Positions 1 through 12,330 of a DNA stretch of 64,000 nucleotides are shown here, one piece after another. The notes beneath the pieces are model-generated. The model searched no databases, had not been told where the DNA came from, and saw only the letters and a program-made list of their open reading frames with translations. Positions within the stretch are counted from its first letter, which is position 1. The number at the start of each line of letters is the position of its first letter. Source of the stretch: Sphagnum compactum (lineage: Eukaryota; Bryophyta; Sphagnopsida; Sphagnales); assembly GCA_965153455.1 (NCBI GenBank), contig OZ234495.1, forward strand, positions 17,976,875 through 18,040,874, given 5' to 3'. The position numbers and the translations under genes were made by a program.

Positions 1-3000
1 TGTTTTGCCATTTACAAATTACATGGTAGTAACATTTTTGGCCTCCACAAATTTTTGAAAAAAATCCATGTGCCTTACACATCATATCAATACAATTTCA
101 TCATTATTACGTTATATTTTATTAGCTTTAAATTTTTGTACATTGTACAATTGCCACCTTTTAAAATTATTATTTTCACCTTAGGAAAGAATTTTCCCAG
201 AATTGAAGTTGTATAATATTTGTGTTGAGTACTACACTATACCTACTTGGTTCAAGTAGTACATAAGTTTGTGTGATGATCATTTATAAACCCAAATTGC
301 CTAAGAAAACCCAAAATATTTAAAACCCTTAATATGATAATAGCTTGTTTTTTAGAGGTTTTCTCTTTTAAATTTAACAAGTTTCCAATCCTAAGTTTTT
401 TTAACTCTTAAGTCAAATTTCTAATAAGTAAGTTTTGAAGCTTTTTAAGGTATTGAATTTTCCCTTTGGTCTCGAACACAAACATTTAAGCTTATGTTTT
501 CTTTTAAGTTGACCTTTGTTTTGTATTGCTATGAAAGGCAAGGCTTAATGAAGACCATAGAAAGCGATATGAATTAATAACTTTAGATATTTTAAAACAT
601 GTTTGATCAAAATAATTCCAAAATAATTTCACTTCAAAAGTTTTCCCAAGATACATTAGTATTTGCCACTAGGAATGTTCATAATAAAACATTGAAAGTG
701 ACAATTATGGACCAACAAAATGTTGCCAATTATTAGAAAATTTAGTTAGAGGTGTGGGAGCACCAACACTTATTTTAATAACCAATAGCCTTGAACCCAT
801 TACCAAGCAAAGTTAATCAAATTGAGAATTGAGATGTTATTTTTTTCATTCACAAAGAGAACAATTATGACATTTTCATCTAAAAAATAAAACATTATGA
901 AATCATTGTGTCAATTAAAACTAATGTTAATATTTGGTGGGTAAACTATAATGAAATGAAGGTCAAAGGTTATGGTTTATAACTTGTGACTTGATAGACA
1001 ATCAATGTGTTGAAATTCTCATTAAAATCAGTCATAGATTCCAAAATTTATGAATTTTGAAAATGTGAAGTTTTATGTCATATCTAAATTATAGTCTCTA
1101 TAGATTCTTGTTGTGTGTTTTTTAATGTTTTTTGTATCAACTTTACTAAACTTTCACATTTCATACATGGACCAAAGATGGTGAATTGAATAGGCTTATG
1201 AATTAAAAACTTGTGTAACTAGATAGGTATCCAAAGTATTTTATAAAAAAATAGATAAAAACCGACTGAAGCTAATAAAATTTGGTAAAAAGGAATAGAA
1301 AACATCTCTAGAAGGTTATGGTAATTATGTTGTACTCTTAAATGAATTTGATCAAAAGTGTCAAGTTTACATTGTTTTTATAGTTTTTTATAAAAAAATT
1401 ATGTTGGTTTTATTCCAATTTAGACTTCTAACCACTCTTAGCTAGCAAAAGTGATTATGTTTAGAAAGTGGTGATTATTGAGGTTTAAAGGTAACACATC
1501 AACATGGCAAAGGCATTACATTAGGGAAACATTACTTAGGGAAATATTATTACCATAATTATATCACAATCATAAAAACCTACTAATCCAAGAAGTTAGT
1601 CACATGTGTTACAGAAGGATTTGTTGATTGAGGTTTTCCAATAAGAAATTGAATTACATCCATAACACACTAATTATTAATATTTTCATAGGTTCCAAGA
1701 TCCATGCACATTTGGGCATTGCTAATTGGATTGTGCTTATGAAATATGCAATAATGAAGGTTAGGGTTATTAATTTTTGAATGGGTGTCTAACAAAATTT
1801 TATTTATTTGAATTGCACAACCCTTGAAGGAATAACAAAATTGTTAATGTTAACCCCACATAGGACATCATGCAAACAATGATCTATCATGAATTCATAG
1901 GTACCCATTTTGAATTTGGAGCTTTCACATGATTTTAAAATCACAATGTGATGCATTTCAAAATGTGGCCACTTGAATAAATACCTTTGGAAGGGAGAAT
2001 TGTTGATCATTTGAAAGCCTGTTAATCATACCAAAAAAACTCAAGATTTTGTGTCATGATGGATCTAGAACAATGATAGGTATCAATAATCAACATTATA
2101 CCTAGCTAGGTCATGAATGGGAAAGAAACATAAATCTTGATTGATTTTGAGTGCTATCCAATTATGTGCCACTTTTGTGGAATTAATTTGCTACACCTGT
2201 TAAGGGTAGAAATTTTCTAACCTAACTAGCTTAGTGGGCATCTTAATAATTATTTAATTAGTAGTGGTAAATGTTATTTATCATCTTTTTGTTTACTTTC
2301 ATCCCCTAATAAAATTCATTATACCAAAATAGTTTCATCTTTTAATAAAGTTTCAATCACTTAACCTATCAAAGGACTTTTTTTATAAATGATGTTTGAA
2401 GGCAATGGTAGGACTGCCTTTAGACAACAACTTTTTCTTTCCCTCTTTTGATGTTTAATGTTTATTTCTTTTATTTGTTTTACCCATCTACCTTGTTTGG
2501 TAGTTGAATTCACGATTATACATGACCATGATGACCATGATGGGGATCACATTCCAAGAACACTTTGGTTGTGGAAGTTGAATTGTAATTTTCTTGAATA
2601 ATCATAAGTTGTGATATAAGTGGAATGGTTGTTTGACAAAAAATTGCATTGTTGTTGGAGTTGTTCTTTAAATTTGTGGATAGTAACCAATGAATAATAT
2701 TTATGTTATTTGTTGAAGGTAATGGTATAGTCCTAAAAAACAATCAACTATGGCAAAACAGGATTGTTAGTGGGAAGACACACTTTGTAAAAATTTGGAT
2801 TTGAAGTGAGGGAGTAGAAGGTGAGATTGTCCATAAAAACCAATAAAAAACCCAAGACTTTGGCCCAATTCAAAACTTAAAGGGATGCCACCAAACATAT
2901 TCATAATTCAACATAGTAGACCAAGGGAAGGGAAGGGGCGGTAAGAACTATTGGTTAGCACAAAATGAAGTTATTCTAAATTGATATTTTACAAATTTAA

Positions 3001-3949
3001 ACATGAATCATATAATGACCTAGAAATTATATATATTTATGATATGTGTGTGTACATCGTTGAAGAATAAATAATTATTTTTTTCGTTTGTTCATTTGGA
3101 TTTAAATATCAATAGAATATTAAATATTAAAGTTGGCATTTGTGCAACATAAAATTATGACTTACATAACATTATTTAATATGTTGTAAATTAAAATTAT
3201 AATAAATATTACATATATATGATTTATAAATGTTATATGTGAATAAATAATATATTATACTTCAAATTTTATAATATAATTTAAAAATCAAACACAAGGT
3301 TAAGATATATATCATTTATTTATTATTATGTTAATCATAAAATATTTTACATTCATAAATCATGTGCATGAATGTTTTTTTAAAGAATGATCATTGAAAT
3401 ATTATTAAATGACAAAATTTAAGTGTTTTTTTGTTCAAATAAATTTTCATTTTGAAATATATATATATAAATGTGTACATCCATGAAAAAAATTTAAGAA
3501 TCAACTTTTAATTTTCTTTATTTGGAAAAAAAATTCAATAAGATGTTAAATATTAAAATTGATAATTGTGTAACATTTTGATGAAAAAAGGGTTAAATTA
3601 AATGCACACCATTATGTTTTCACAACAAGTGGGGTGGTTTGTTGATAAATGAGTTAATTTCCATCCTTATGATCCAAAGATCAATATTATATATATATAT
3701 ATAAACTGCCTGACACTATTTTGCAATTGCATTAAACTTGATGTCACATTTAACTTGCGACGATTGTTTAGTGCTTGTTATAAAAATTGTGTAGTTAACA
3801 AAGTAATAATAAACTTTTCAATAAAGACTCCCCAGAAGACAAAAGAATGATTGCTCGGGTGTTCGAGTCCCCAAGCTAGCGGGTGGAAGTAACCATGGGC
3901 TGGAACAGTGATTATATAAAACAAATATATGTAGAGATTTTTTGTGAAG
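1..3949. other. AT-rich intergenic DNA, no gene seen
   Basis: Very AT-rich sequence with no open frame that I recognise. The short open frames here (for example around 1804-2010 and 2516-2743) have no domain, no plausible splice partners and low-complexity composition. An (AT)n run lies near 3687-3703, and 3000-3600 is rich in ATATAT/AAATAT tracts. Around 3860-3880 there is a short T-arm-like string (GTTCGAGTCC), but no tRNA cloverleaf can be drawn around it. Confidence 0.6.
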
Positions 3950-3979
3950 TTGCTTAAAGATGTTGTTTAATCGATTTTT

Positions 3980-4375
3980 GGGGGTCCACATGAGGGGGGT
4001 GGGTGGAAAGAATTAACACTTTGTGCCCATGACAAACACCATTAGAGGTCCAAATAGGGGGGTTGTGGGTGGGAAGAATTAACATTCTATGTTGGATATT
4101 ATAAACCGTACTACAAGCCCACTTTGGGTGTATGGGTGGAAACAATTAACATTCTGGATTGGATGTGATAAACATTATAGGGACTTAAACAATGGAGTGT
4201 GGATTGAAAGAATTAATATTGGGATATGGATGGAAAGAATTGATGTTATAGTTGAATGTGTTGAATAGTTGTTGAGGCCCAACCAAGGGGCTCTGGGTGG
4301 AAAAAAATAAACACTTTATGTTGAATACAATAAATACTTATAGAGGCCCAAATAGGGTTTATGGATGAACCTATT
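3980..4375. repeat. Diverged 67-bp tandem array
   Basis: The phrase GGGTGGAAAGAATTAAC and close variants recur at about 4001, 4067, 4134, 4201, 4295 and 4362, giving steps of 66-67 bases apart from one irregular copy at 4228. Each unit also carries a variant of TAGAGGCCCAAATAGGG upstream of the phrase. Copies differ at many sites, so the array is old. No coding role is apparent; the open frame on the minus strand here is a by-product of the repeat. Confidence 0.75.
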
Positions 4376-4835
4376 TTAAACTAAGAAAACAAAGAAAATT
4401 TTGTATTATGTAATTAATAAACATGATTAAAAGCTATTTGAAATGGAAGATTAAGTTTTATTTAGGGATAGTTGTGAGCTATAGTGGTTCATGTTTTGCG
4501 TCTTTATGGACTTTTTGCAAAATGTACTCTATTCAAATGCCACAAACACATTGTAAAATCATCAATTTGACAAAAATATTTATGAATTAAAATTGCCAAC
4601 TGAATAATAATATTTATTGAAAGGTGAAATTCAATAAACATACACCAGTGATATAGTAATGGACTTCTAAAGTGGATATATGGATTATAATCTAAATCAT
4701 GCATTAACATTCAAAAAATTTTATTGTGATTTCATCTCAATGTTTTTTCTAAGGACTTAGTATATGATACATGATGGAGAAAAAAATATGGATTGAAAAA
4801 AATTACAAAAAAAACTTCAATCAACAAATAATTAT

Positions 4836-4961
4836 GGACTTTTGACAGAGTAGATTTACCAAAAAGGCGCAAAGCAAGAAAGCGCCAATAAAATCTTTTT
4901 TGGCTCTGCCTTCAGAAGAGAGCTGCGCCCTTTGCTCGCAAGATTTTATTTTCAAAAGTCC
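4836..4961. mobile_element. Possible 126-bp MITE with GC-rich core
   Basis: GGACTTTTGA at 4836-4845 is matched by its inverse TCAAAAGTCC at 4952-4961, and both ends are flanked by TTAT, a possible 4-bp target duplication. The interior contains two related GC-rich strings (GGCGCAAAGC and TGCGCCCTTTGC) and two copies of ATAAAATCTT or its inverse, unlike the surrounding AT-rich DNA. No coding capacity. A chance match of the 10-bp ends cannot be excluded. Confidence 0.35.
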
Positions 4962-4999
4962 TTATCTTGGTGGTCATTTTTTATTAAATTGATTTTTTT

Positions 5000-6880
5000 T
5001 CCCCCTAACATGTATGTCAAAGAGTTTTTTAGATGGGTAGCCTTTTTTATGGACTTTATTAGTTGATTAATCACCACAAAAGGGCCCATTCAACATTCGT
5101 TTTTAATTGTTTTTTCCATTCTAGTGTTAAAATATGGACTTTTGGGACTAGGATTTTGCCACTTTTAAGCCACCCTAATTTGCATCTACCCTTAGATGGT
5201 TTTCAAACTATTTGTTTTGTTTAATATTGAATGTGGGTTGATTGTGGGGTTTTGTTCACTATTATTTTCTAGTCTAAAAGAAAAGGGCAAGGACAAAAAT
5301 CATGAGGTTGATGCAAAAAGTTAATGTGTTTTCTAATGTCTTTGTTCAAAAAAGGGTAAAGTTTATGGATGAGGGTGAATTAACCAACTAGTATATTCTT
5401 AGCATAAAGGATCCATAGTAGTACGATTCATAAGAATTTGACAAACTTAATTTTTATTTATGTACGAACATATTCATAGCATATATTAGCATTTTCAAAA
5501 TGCAAGCTTACAAAATGTTTCGTTGATGAAGTTGTCGATAATTGGGTTCCGACAACGGTGTGCTTCATAAATCATTGTAACCATTACGTTTAGTGGTTTG
5601 TAACATGGTATGTGTTTATGTTCAAGCCTAACAAAAATTATTTACAAAAGCTATTCAAAATCACATATAATCTGAAGTGATTTTTGAAGGGTTGAAAACT
5701 TCTCACATTGGATTGCATACAAGATGGTGGTTTTGTGTGGTGTTGTTGAAACCTATGTATTGGGTGGATGCTTTGGCCCATGTAGGTCCTATTGTTGGGT
5801 ATGCATGTGATTGTATACAGATGATGTTGTCTATTTATGAGGGATGTTCATTTTTTATTTTTTCCCCAATTAGTGCCAATGTTGAGGATAATGTTTTGGG
5901 GTTTGGGGTATTTCCAATGTTGGTGCTTGAGGTGTTGGTGCATGTGTTCTCCATGTTTGTTAACAATTGTTTGGCTCAGTCAAAGGTCAATCAAACCATA
6001 TAGAGATATTTTTGATGTTGAATTCCATAAGGAAACGAACCATTTGATATGGTGCCAAGTTGTTAGGCACAACCTTGTAGATCATGCCAATTGACATGTA
6101 CAAAATAAATTCATTTTTGATATCAGTGTATGGTATGTTCAAACTGTCCATCACCAATTTGTTGTGTTTTAAATTGATATCCATTCATTGGATGATAATG
6201 AAATCTTGGATGGAAACATAATTGAATGGATTATTGTCTATTATGGGAAAAACCTAGGAAGTGGGGAAGAACTAATAACCTGGGCCTTGGGCTTATCGTT
6301 AGCCGATAACTTTTCACCAAAAAAAAAACCCCTAGGTACTTTTTAGAAATTATAGTTTACAAAGAACAAAAAATCCTCAATTTCCAAATATTCCAAACTA
6401 TTTTTCTTTCCATAGATTCTAAACTCTTTCATATTTTTCATATTTACTTTAGGTTTCCACTATTCAACTTTGTGTTTTGAGTTTAATTTTTTTCATACAT
6501 TTTCATAGTTTTTTATTTAGTTTTTAGTTCATTTTTTAATTAATTTTCATTCTTTTTATTAGTTTTCAATTTTTAACTTTAATTTAATTTTTAGTCCAAG
6601 TTTTCAACTTCAAAATTTCAATTTCTAGATTTTAGATTTTTATTTTCTTTAAAGTTCATCTTTGCAATGAATCCCATTACACTCGGAAAGGTTCCACTAA
6701 TTTGGGTGTTATTCTTTGTGACATTGGGCAATTATGCATTCTTCAAATCACAAGTCTGTAATTTTTTTCTTAATAATGCTTCTTCAATAGGGTTGCACTT
6801 CCTCCCATTTTTAAGTACAATTTTGAGTAGGAAAAAATCTCCATTTCGGTTGTGGTGGAAAAATTCCTAAGCAACATGTT
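5000..6880. other. AT-rich intergenic DNA, no recognisable gene
   Basis: Open frames occur (for example 5677-6003 on the plus strand, 108 codons, with several hydrophobic stretches), but none matches a family I know and none has flanking splice signals or a conserved motif. The tract 6400-6660 is strongly T-rich on the plus strand. The frame 6667-6870 could be the remnant of the region upstream of the Harbinger relic that follows, but this is speculative. Confidence 0.5.
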
Positions 6881-6889
6881 CAATGGGAT

Positions 6890-7884
6890 TTTGTGAAAGT
6901 ACAATATGACATACAACCCCTAAAATGAGGTATAGAAAGTTCATGGGTGAGTATAAAATGAGTTTTGAAGCTTTCAATAATTTAATCAAAAAATTGACAC
7001 CATTTCTTCAATCCTAATGTGTGAACCTTGTTCAACCACAAGTAGAAATAAGAAAAATTATAGCCATTGTGATTTACAGGTTGGCTCATGGAACTAGTGC
7101 CACACACATGGCCGATTGGTTCAACGTGGGAGCATCAACCATAAGAAAATATGTGGATATAATGTGATGCCCTATGTGAGTGATAAAAACAAGTTGTTTA
7201 GCAAATATATTTATATTCCATTTGGTGATTGTTTACAAAAAAATCATAAATTGAATCCATGATCTTAGGCTTGCCTAGTATTTATGGGGCCATACATGGC
7301 ACTCACATACCATTAGCATCATTCCCTAACAAAAGAATGTCACTTGCGACTACTGATTTTTTTTAAAGGAAAAAATTCATAGCATTGTGATGCAAGCAAT
7401 TTGCAATGTAGACAATTTTTTTGGGGATGTATGTGCTAGCTAACTTGGTGGAGTCCATGATGGTGGGCAATTCAAAATGTCTAATGTTTATAGACAACTC
7501 AAGAATCGTGACATTTTACAAGAGCTAATGGTGGTTGTTAGAAGTGTGAGATGTACACCTTATATGACTGGTGATGCAACATACCCAATTTGACCATACT
7601 TACAAAAAAATTGGAAGAACCGTAACACAATTGATGTGGATAAACAAAAATATGATTCTAGCATGAACTCAGGGAAAGTCACCATCGAAAATGCTTTTGG
7701 ATCATTGAAAAATAGGTGGCACATATTGAGACATTTTATTTCAAAGGTTGATAGAGTTGCAAGAGTTGTTGTTTGTTGTGTTCTTCACAACTATTGTTTA
7801 AGATGGGGTGCACCTAAACTAAATCCTCCAAATGTAGTAGCTCTTCAAGACAATCTCCAAAGATTTGAGGATAGATTAAGTTAA
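6890..7884 (+). pseudogene. PIF/Harbinger transposase relic (DDE_Tnp_4)
   Basis: Decayed nuclease gene of a PIF/Harbinger DNA transposon, read on the plus strand across several stops and frame changes. Visible blocks in order: an N-terminal helix segment SFEAFNNLIKKLTPFL near 6960; the helix-turn-helix-like segment IYRLAHGTSATHMADWFNVG near 7075-7130; GGVHDGGQFKMSNVYRQL near 7445-7500; the second catalytic-aspartate block MTGDATYP near 7567; and the best preserved part, 7636-7884, with the glutamate block ENAFGSLKNRWHIL followed by VVCCVLHNYC. In the family these supply the D-D-E triad that cuts DNA. The companion Myb-like gene and terminal repeats were not found. Frame breaks throughout rule out a working enzyme. 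Confidence 0.8.
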
Positions 7885-9758
7885 AGAAGGAGAGATTGCA
7901 AAGGTTGAAGGAGAAAAATTCAAATTGTTTTGTTTGAACAATGGTTGATTGACAACTAATTGAAGAATAAATATTCACATGGATTACCATTTGACTTTCA
8001 ATTTTTTTTAACTTTATGGAAACAAAATTGATGTTAGAATGCAATGGTAGAACAATGAATCAAACATTTAGGTTTTATTACCATGGGCCAAAATGCAAAT
8101 ACACTTTTAATCACATCAATTTTGTGAACAAAATTCCAAGCCACAACAAAAGGTTCAAGCCTTTATATAAACTACATGAAGTAAACACCACAACTACCTT
8201 ATTGCCCATGGTCAAATTCAAAGTGCATAAAGTTGTCATCTTTAAAAATCTTTAGAACTTCAACAAACAACGTTGCCATCTGTGATTAACCTTGTACTAT
8301 TAATTTTCTACCTGTTTGTTCACTTTGACGCATCTGCGTTGCAATCCTTTCACATCATCATCATTCACCTCAAAAGTTTGAACTTTATAATGTGAATGTA
8401 AATTATGTATTCCTTGATCAATTGCATTGGGAATGCCATTAATCTTGGCTATGCTTCCAAACATTTAATCAAATCTCTCAAACCATGGCCAATCAAAAAA
8501 GAATGCACTAGTTGCTTGAGTTTTCTTCTTTTCAATTTCATATTTATCCTTCATTTTGCTCCACTTGTCACACATTTGTTTCCAACTTCAATACGTTCCC
8601 AAAAAATGTGCATTCAGCTGTTTTATAAATCCTTCCAATTTGCCTCTTGAAAAGGCTTTCGATTGCACACCTAGAATTTTTATTTGCAGATATTTAAAAG
8701 AAACTGAAATTGTGCATTTGTCCACAACTTGCCTGCATTTGCTTGAAGTCCTAGATGTCCTAGGTAATTAGTATGGAAAAAGAAACACCTTGCTGATTGT
8801 CCATCAACAAACTGATCAACAAATTTGGTGAGAAAGTCAAGGAGTCCATGGATGTTGACCTATACAATGCAAATTGCTTGCGTCTATAATATTGTGTGTC
8901 TACAGTGTGATGTGTGTCCATAGTGCCAAGAACCCCAGCATGCGCAAAATGGCAAAGAACAAATCTAGAGGACACAAGAGCTTAAAAACCAAAGAATTGA
9001 AGCATTTCCTTCTTGTGTTGCAGCGATGGTTTTTTATGGTCGAGAAGGTATTATTTTTGTGCCTTCACAATTGTAACTTGTTGATTTACTTTAGTGAAAG
9101 GAAAGAACAAAGCATGCGATTTACTTCCACGTGAACGGTGCGTTGACAATGTTAATCAAGCTGACGAGAGGTGGATTCGTTAGTCAAAATGCACTGTTTG
9201 CCCTCATGTGCCTAGGTCAATTGTTGTACCAACAAACTACAACATGAAAAGCTATCATTGATCTTGCATGTCATAAAACAATTTGGTGCAAAAAAATCAA
9301 GCTTTGTTCTCTCTAAGGCATGTTGAGAACCTTTGGCAATGTAAGATGTTGATCATAGTGGATTATCGCAAATTAGAAATTAAAGTATAATTTTATAACA
9401 AATTATGATATGTAACCGAGAAAACATACCTTTGTGAAATACGAACCCACAACATCAAAATGCTCTCCATGATACACACATAGAAACTTTAAAAAAAAAC
9501 CCAAAAAACCAACATTTTTATGTAAGAAGCAGTCCAAAAAATGCACTCTTACTTTTGATTTATAGCAACAAAATAACTGATTTCTTCATAAGATTCCATA
9601 CAAAGCATGAATTAAATAATTAGTACAGATATTCAATTAATATTTGCCTAGCTGTAATGAATTTTAAAAAATTACCAATGACAAGATTTTTGCTTTTTAA
9701 TGCTGAAAGCTTTTTCACCCATCTACTTGCACGACTTGTTTCGTGCTAATGACGATGG
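7885..9758. other. AT-rich intergenic DNA, no gene seen
   Basis: Between the Harbinger relic and the hAT insertion there are only short open frames (8016-8255, 8405-8650, 8874-9134 and others) with no recognisable domain. Some of this may be the 3' part of the Harbinger element, but I found no terminal inverted repeat to define its end. Confidence 0.5.
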
Positions 9759-9766
9759 GTTTAGGT
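9759..9766. repeat. Left 8-bp target-site duplication of the hAT element
   Basis: GTTTAGGT directly precedes the left terminal repeat and is identical to 12401-12408 directly after the right terminal repeat. The target resembles the plant telomere-type motif (TTTAGGG). Confidence 0.9.
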
Positions 9767-9885
9767 CAGGCCTCATAAAATTAGGCGAACGCCTAATTTA
9801 AACAAAATAAGCTAAATTAGGCGTTTCCTGTGTCGACAAATTAGGCATTTACTAAAAAAGGCCCTTTTGTGGTCATTTTGTCGAA

Positions 9886-12073
9886 TTACTCAACCGGATT
9901 GAGTAAGCCAAGCATTTCGCCGATGGTGCCCATCTGTTTCGTCTGGAACACGCCCTCCAGCGACAGTGCCATCAGGCACGTACGGTAGGCGTCCTTCTTG
10001 CACTTTAAGATTGAGAAGTTGCTCTCCACGCACGTCGTGTTGGCAAAGGCGCTTGCCAGGCCACCGCAGAACAATTGGAGATGGTTTAGGGCGGGCTGGG
10101 CCGGCAGGGCGTCCCAGGCGTCGTTGAACATTGTTTGGAAGCTATGATTGTCAACAATACGCTTTAGAGGAGCAGAGCCATGAACCACCTCGACGAGCGC
10201 ATGATGCTCCTGCTCAATAAGATCGACCAGTTCCTCGCCCCAAGCCTTGATCATCATCTCGCGGCGGGGACCGAAGACGTGTTCAATGAAATAACTCGTC
10301 CGCATCTTGTAAAGATGTTGAGGGAAGACGGGCGGCGCGAGCTGTGTTGCCGCATTGTTGTGGCAATCGCGCTCTCCCTGCACGAGTGATAGGCCCTTGA
10401 CAAGGCGTAACACGTACCCGACGATCTCGCGCAACACGCCGATCTGGTCTTCATCGGTCAGTAACAGGAACAGGTCCTTGACCCAGGTCCCCTGATCCTT
10501 GACATGCACGAGGACATCCTTGAACGTGACCCACCACACGCCGAGTTCGAGGTAACTGTTCTCCTCACGATCACCCCCTTGCATCGCCTTGTTGTCGTCT
10601 TCATGCTGGATGTCGACCATTAGGAGAATGTTCTGGACTAGCTGCTCAATGTACTCGGTTTGCTGCGACAGGCAGAGGTTGCGTTGTTGCAAATTGACGA
10701 GCGTGACATTGCACGCCTTGGCGAGAGGGTTGATGGCGCAGGCGATGATCTAGTATTCGACAGTCGGCGACGAAGCGTGCTGCCGCTGCTCTATCCACTC
10801 CAGCAACTTAATGCGGTGTGTCAGCAGCCACTGCAATTGGCCTTGGAAATGTGTCCAGCGAATCGTGTCCTCTGCCCATCACGAGCTGTAAATTGGCCTG
10901 TTGGTGGAGATGCACCATGAAGCTGTGTGTCGTTTTGGTGAATGCGCCGTCGTTGATCATGACCGTCGCGTCCTGAATGACAAGGTCCATCTGGTGCGTG
11001 AGACACCATACGCGCAGGACCTCATTGGCGGACTCCTTGTCCATGAGCGTCACAAATCCGCCTTTCCATCCGGTCATGGTGTTCTCACCGTCCGTGCTGA
11101 CCAACAACAGCTTGTGCCGCAAAGAACTGCAGAGTTAGTCGAGCAGCTTGCAAATCATCTTGCAGATGTTTACGGCCGAGTGGCGATCGTAGAATGGGAC
11201 GACGACCAAATGGATGTTGAACATGCGACCACCGACACAGACGCGGATGCGCACGTCAAAGAATGACACGCCTTGATGAGTACTCCTGTCGCCGGCGAGC
11301 GAGAATGCCCAGACATCGTGGTGGTTCAGGACATCCGACAGAACCTGCAGGTTGGTGCCGACGTTGACGCGGACCATCTTGCCGTTCTCGTGATCGTTGA
11401 GGCCCACCAGTTTCCCGTTGTCAAACACGTCCTTGTGTTGCCCGATCACAATTGACGTCTGCCTGAACGACAAGCCGACTGACGTGTGCTGTAATGTCAG
11501 ATTGTACAAGATCGCGTTGCTGACCTTGGCCACGTACGAACCGTCATCCTACTGGTGGAACAACTTCAGGGCGTTGGTCTTAGTGATCAGCTCCATCTCC
11601 TCGTCATCCTCGTCTAGCTCCGGCTTGAAGAACATGTCGCCAATGATGACCTCGACAATACCCTTCGATATGGAGATGGTCAGCACCGTCTGCATTGAGT
11701 TAAGATATCGGTGCATTGATTCCTGGACGCGCTTCCTGGCATCGAAAAATTTCTTCTTTTCTTGGTTATTGAGAGCCTTATACTCGGCGAAATCATCAGG
11801 GTGTTGCGATGTGAGATGACCAACAAAGTTTTCCTTGCGAAACGGCGGATTCCAGTATTTGGTGTTGCTGGTCCGATTGCGCTCGCGACCATCGTCTTCC
11901 GTGGCGCCAGAGCGCCGGAGCCGCTTGCAGAACAGGCAGACGACGCATGTCACAACGCTATTGTGCTCCGATTGTGTGATCTCGAGTCCAAATTCAAGCA
12001 AATGTTTCTGCTGAAACAGCGTTGTGCGAGACGGTGTACCGCTTGTCTTCCTCTTCTTCACGGTTTGCACCAT
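9886..12073 (-). pseudogene. hAT transposase with BED-type zinc finger, disrupted
   Basis: Single-exon transposase, about 730 codons, read leftward from an ATG at 12073 to a TAA at 9886-9888. Order of parts: basic N-terminus (MVQTVKKRK); BED-like zinc finger with CVVC near 11943-11954 and HLTSQH near 11809-11826; an RNase H-fold core with DRSTHQGVSFFDVRI (first catalytic Asp) near 11290 and STDGENTMTGW (second Asp) near 11090; and the C-terminal block CVESNFSILK (catalytic Glu) near 10025, followed by the dimerisation helix. Lesions: in-frame TAG at 11549-11551, TAA at 11135-11137, a frameshift near 10870 and TAG at 10750-10752. At least the first two look like C-to-T changes of glutamine codons. 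The protein would have bound the terminal repeats and excised the element. The layout resembles BED-hAT proteins that I recall as abundant in oomycetes; this is an impression, not a search result. Confidence 0.88.
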
Positions 12074-12144
12074 GTCAATTTGCCTATGAACGTGTCGAGG
12101 CGGCCGAAGGCGTCGACTTGCTGGAAACTGTGCCAGGCGGCCCA

Positions 12145-12330
12145 GGCCAGACCAGGCGGACTCCAAGTGGCGCCACTGCACCATCAATATCACTCCTTGA
12201 CCCCAATGCACGTCAATTATGATTTTTCCTTATTTTAGGCCAGACCAGGCGGACTCCAGACGGCGCCACTGCACCATCAATATCACTCCTTGACCGCAAT
12301 GCACGTCAATTATGATTTTTCCTTATTTTA
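12145..12330. repeat. Two tandem 93-bp copies inside the hAT 5' region
   Basis: The 93-base segment beginning GGCCAGACCAGGCGGACTCC at 12145-12237 is repeated at 12238-12330 with very few differences. It lies upstream of the proposed transposase start at 12073 and inside the right terminal repeat, so it duplicates leader or subterminal sequence and leaves the coding part unchanged. Confidence 0.9.

Noticed and set aside
3860-3890. tRNA gene at the GTTCGAGTCC string
   Set aside because: No acceptor, D or anticodon stem can be drawn; a T-arm-like string alone is not enough.
5677-6094. Membrane-protein gene
   Set aside because: Two overlapping open frames with hydrophobic runs but no family match, start context or splice sites; T-rich DNA gives such runs by chance.
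9886-12238. Plus-strand open frames across the hAT element (10180-10389, 10901-11266, 11762-12238 and others)
   Set aside because: They are antisense shadows in GC-rich DNA; the minus strand carries the transposase motifs.
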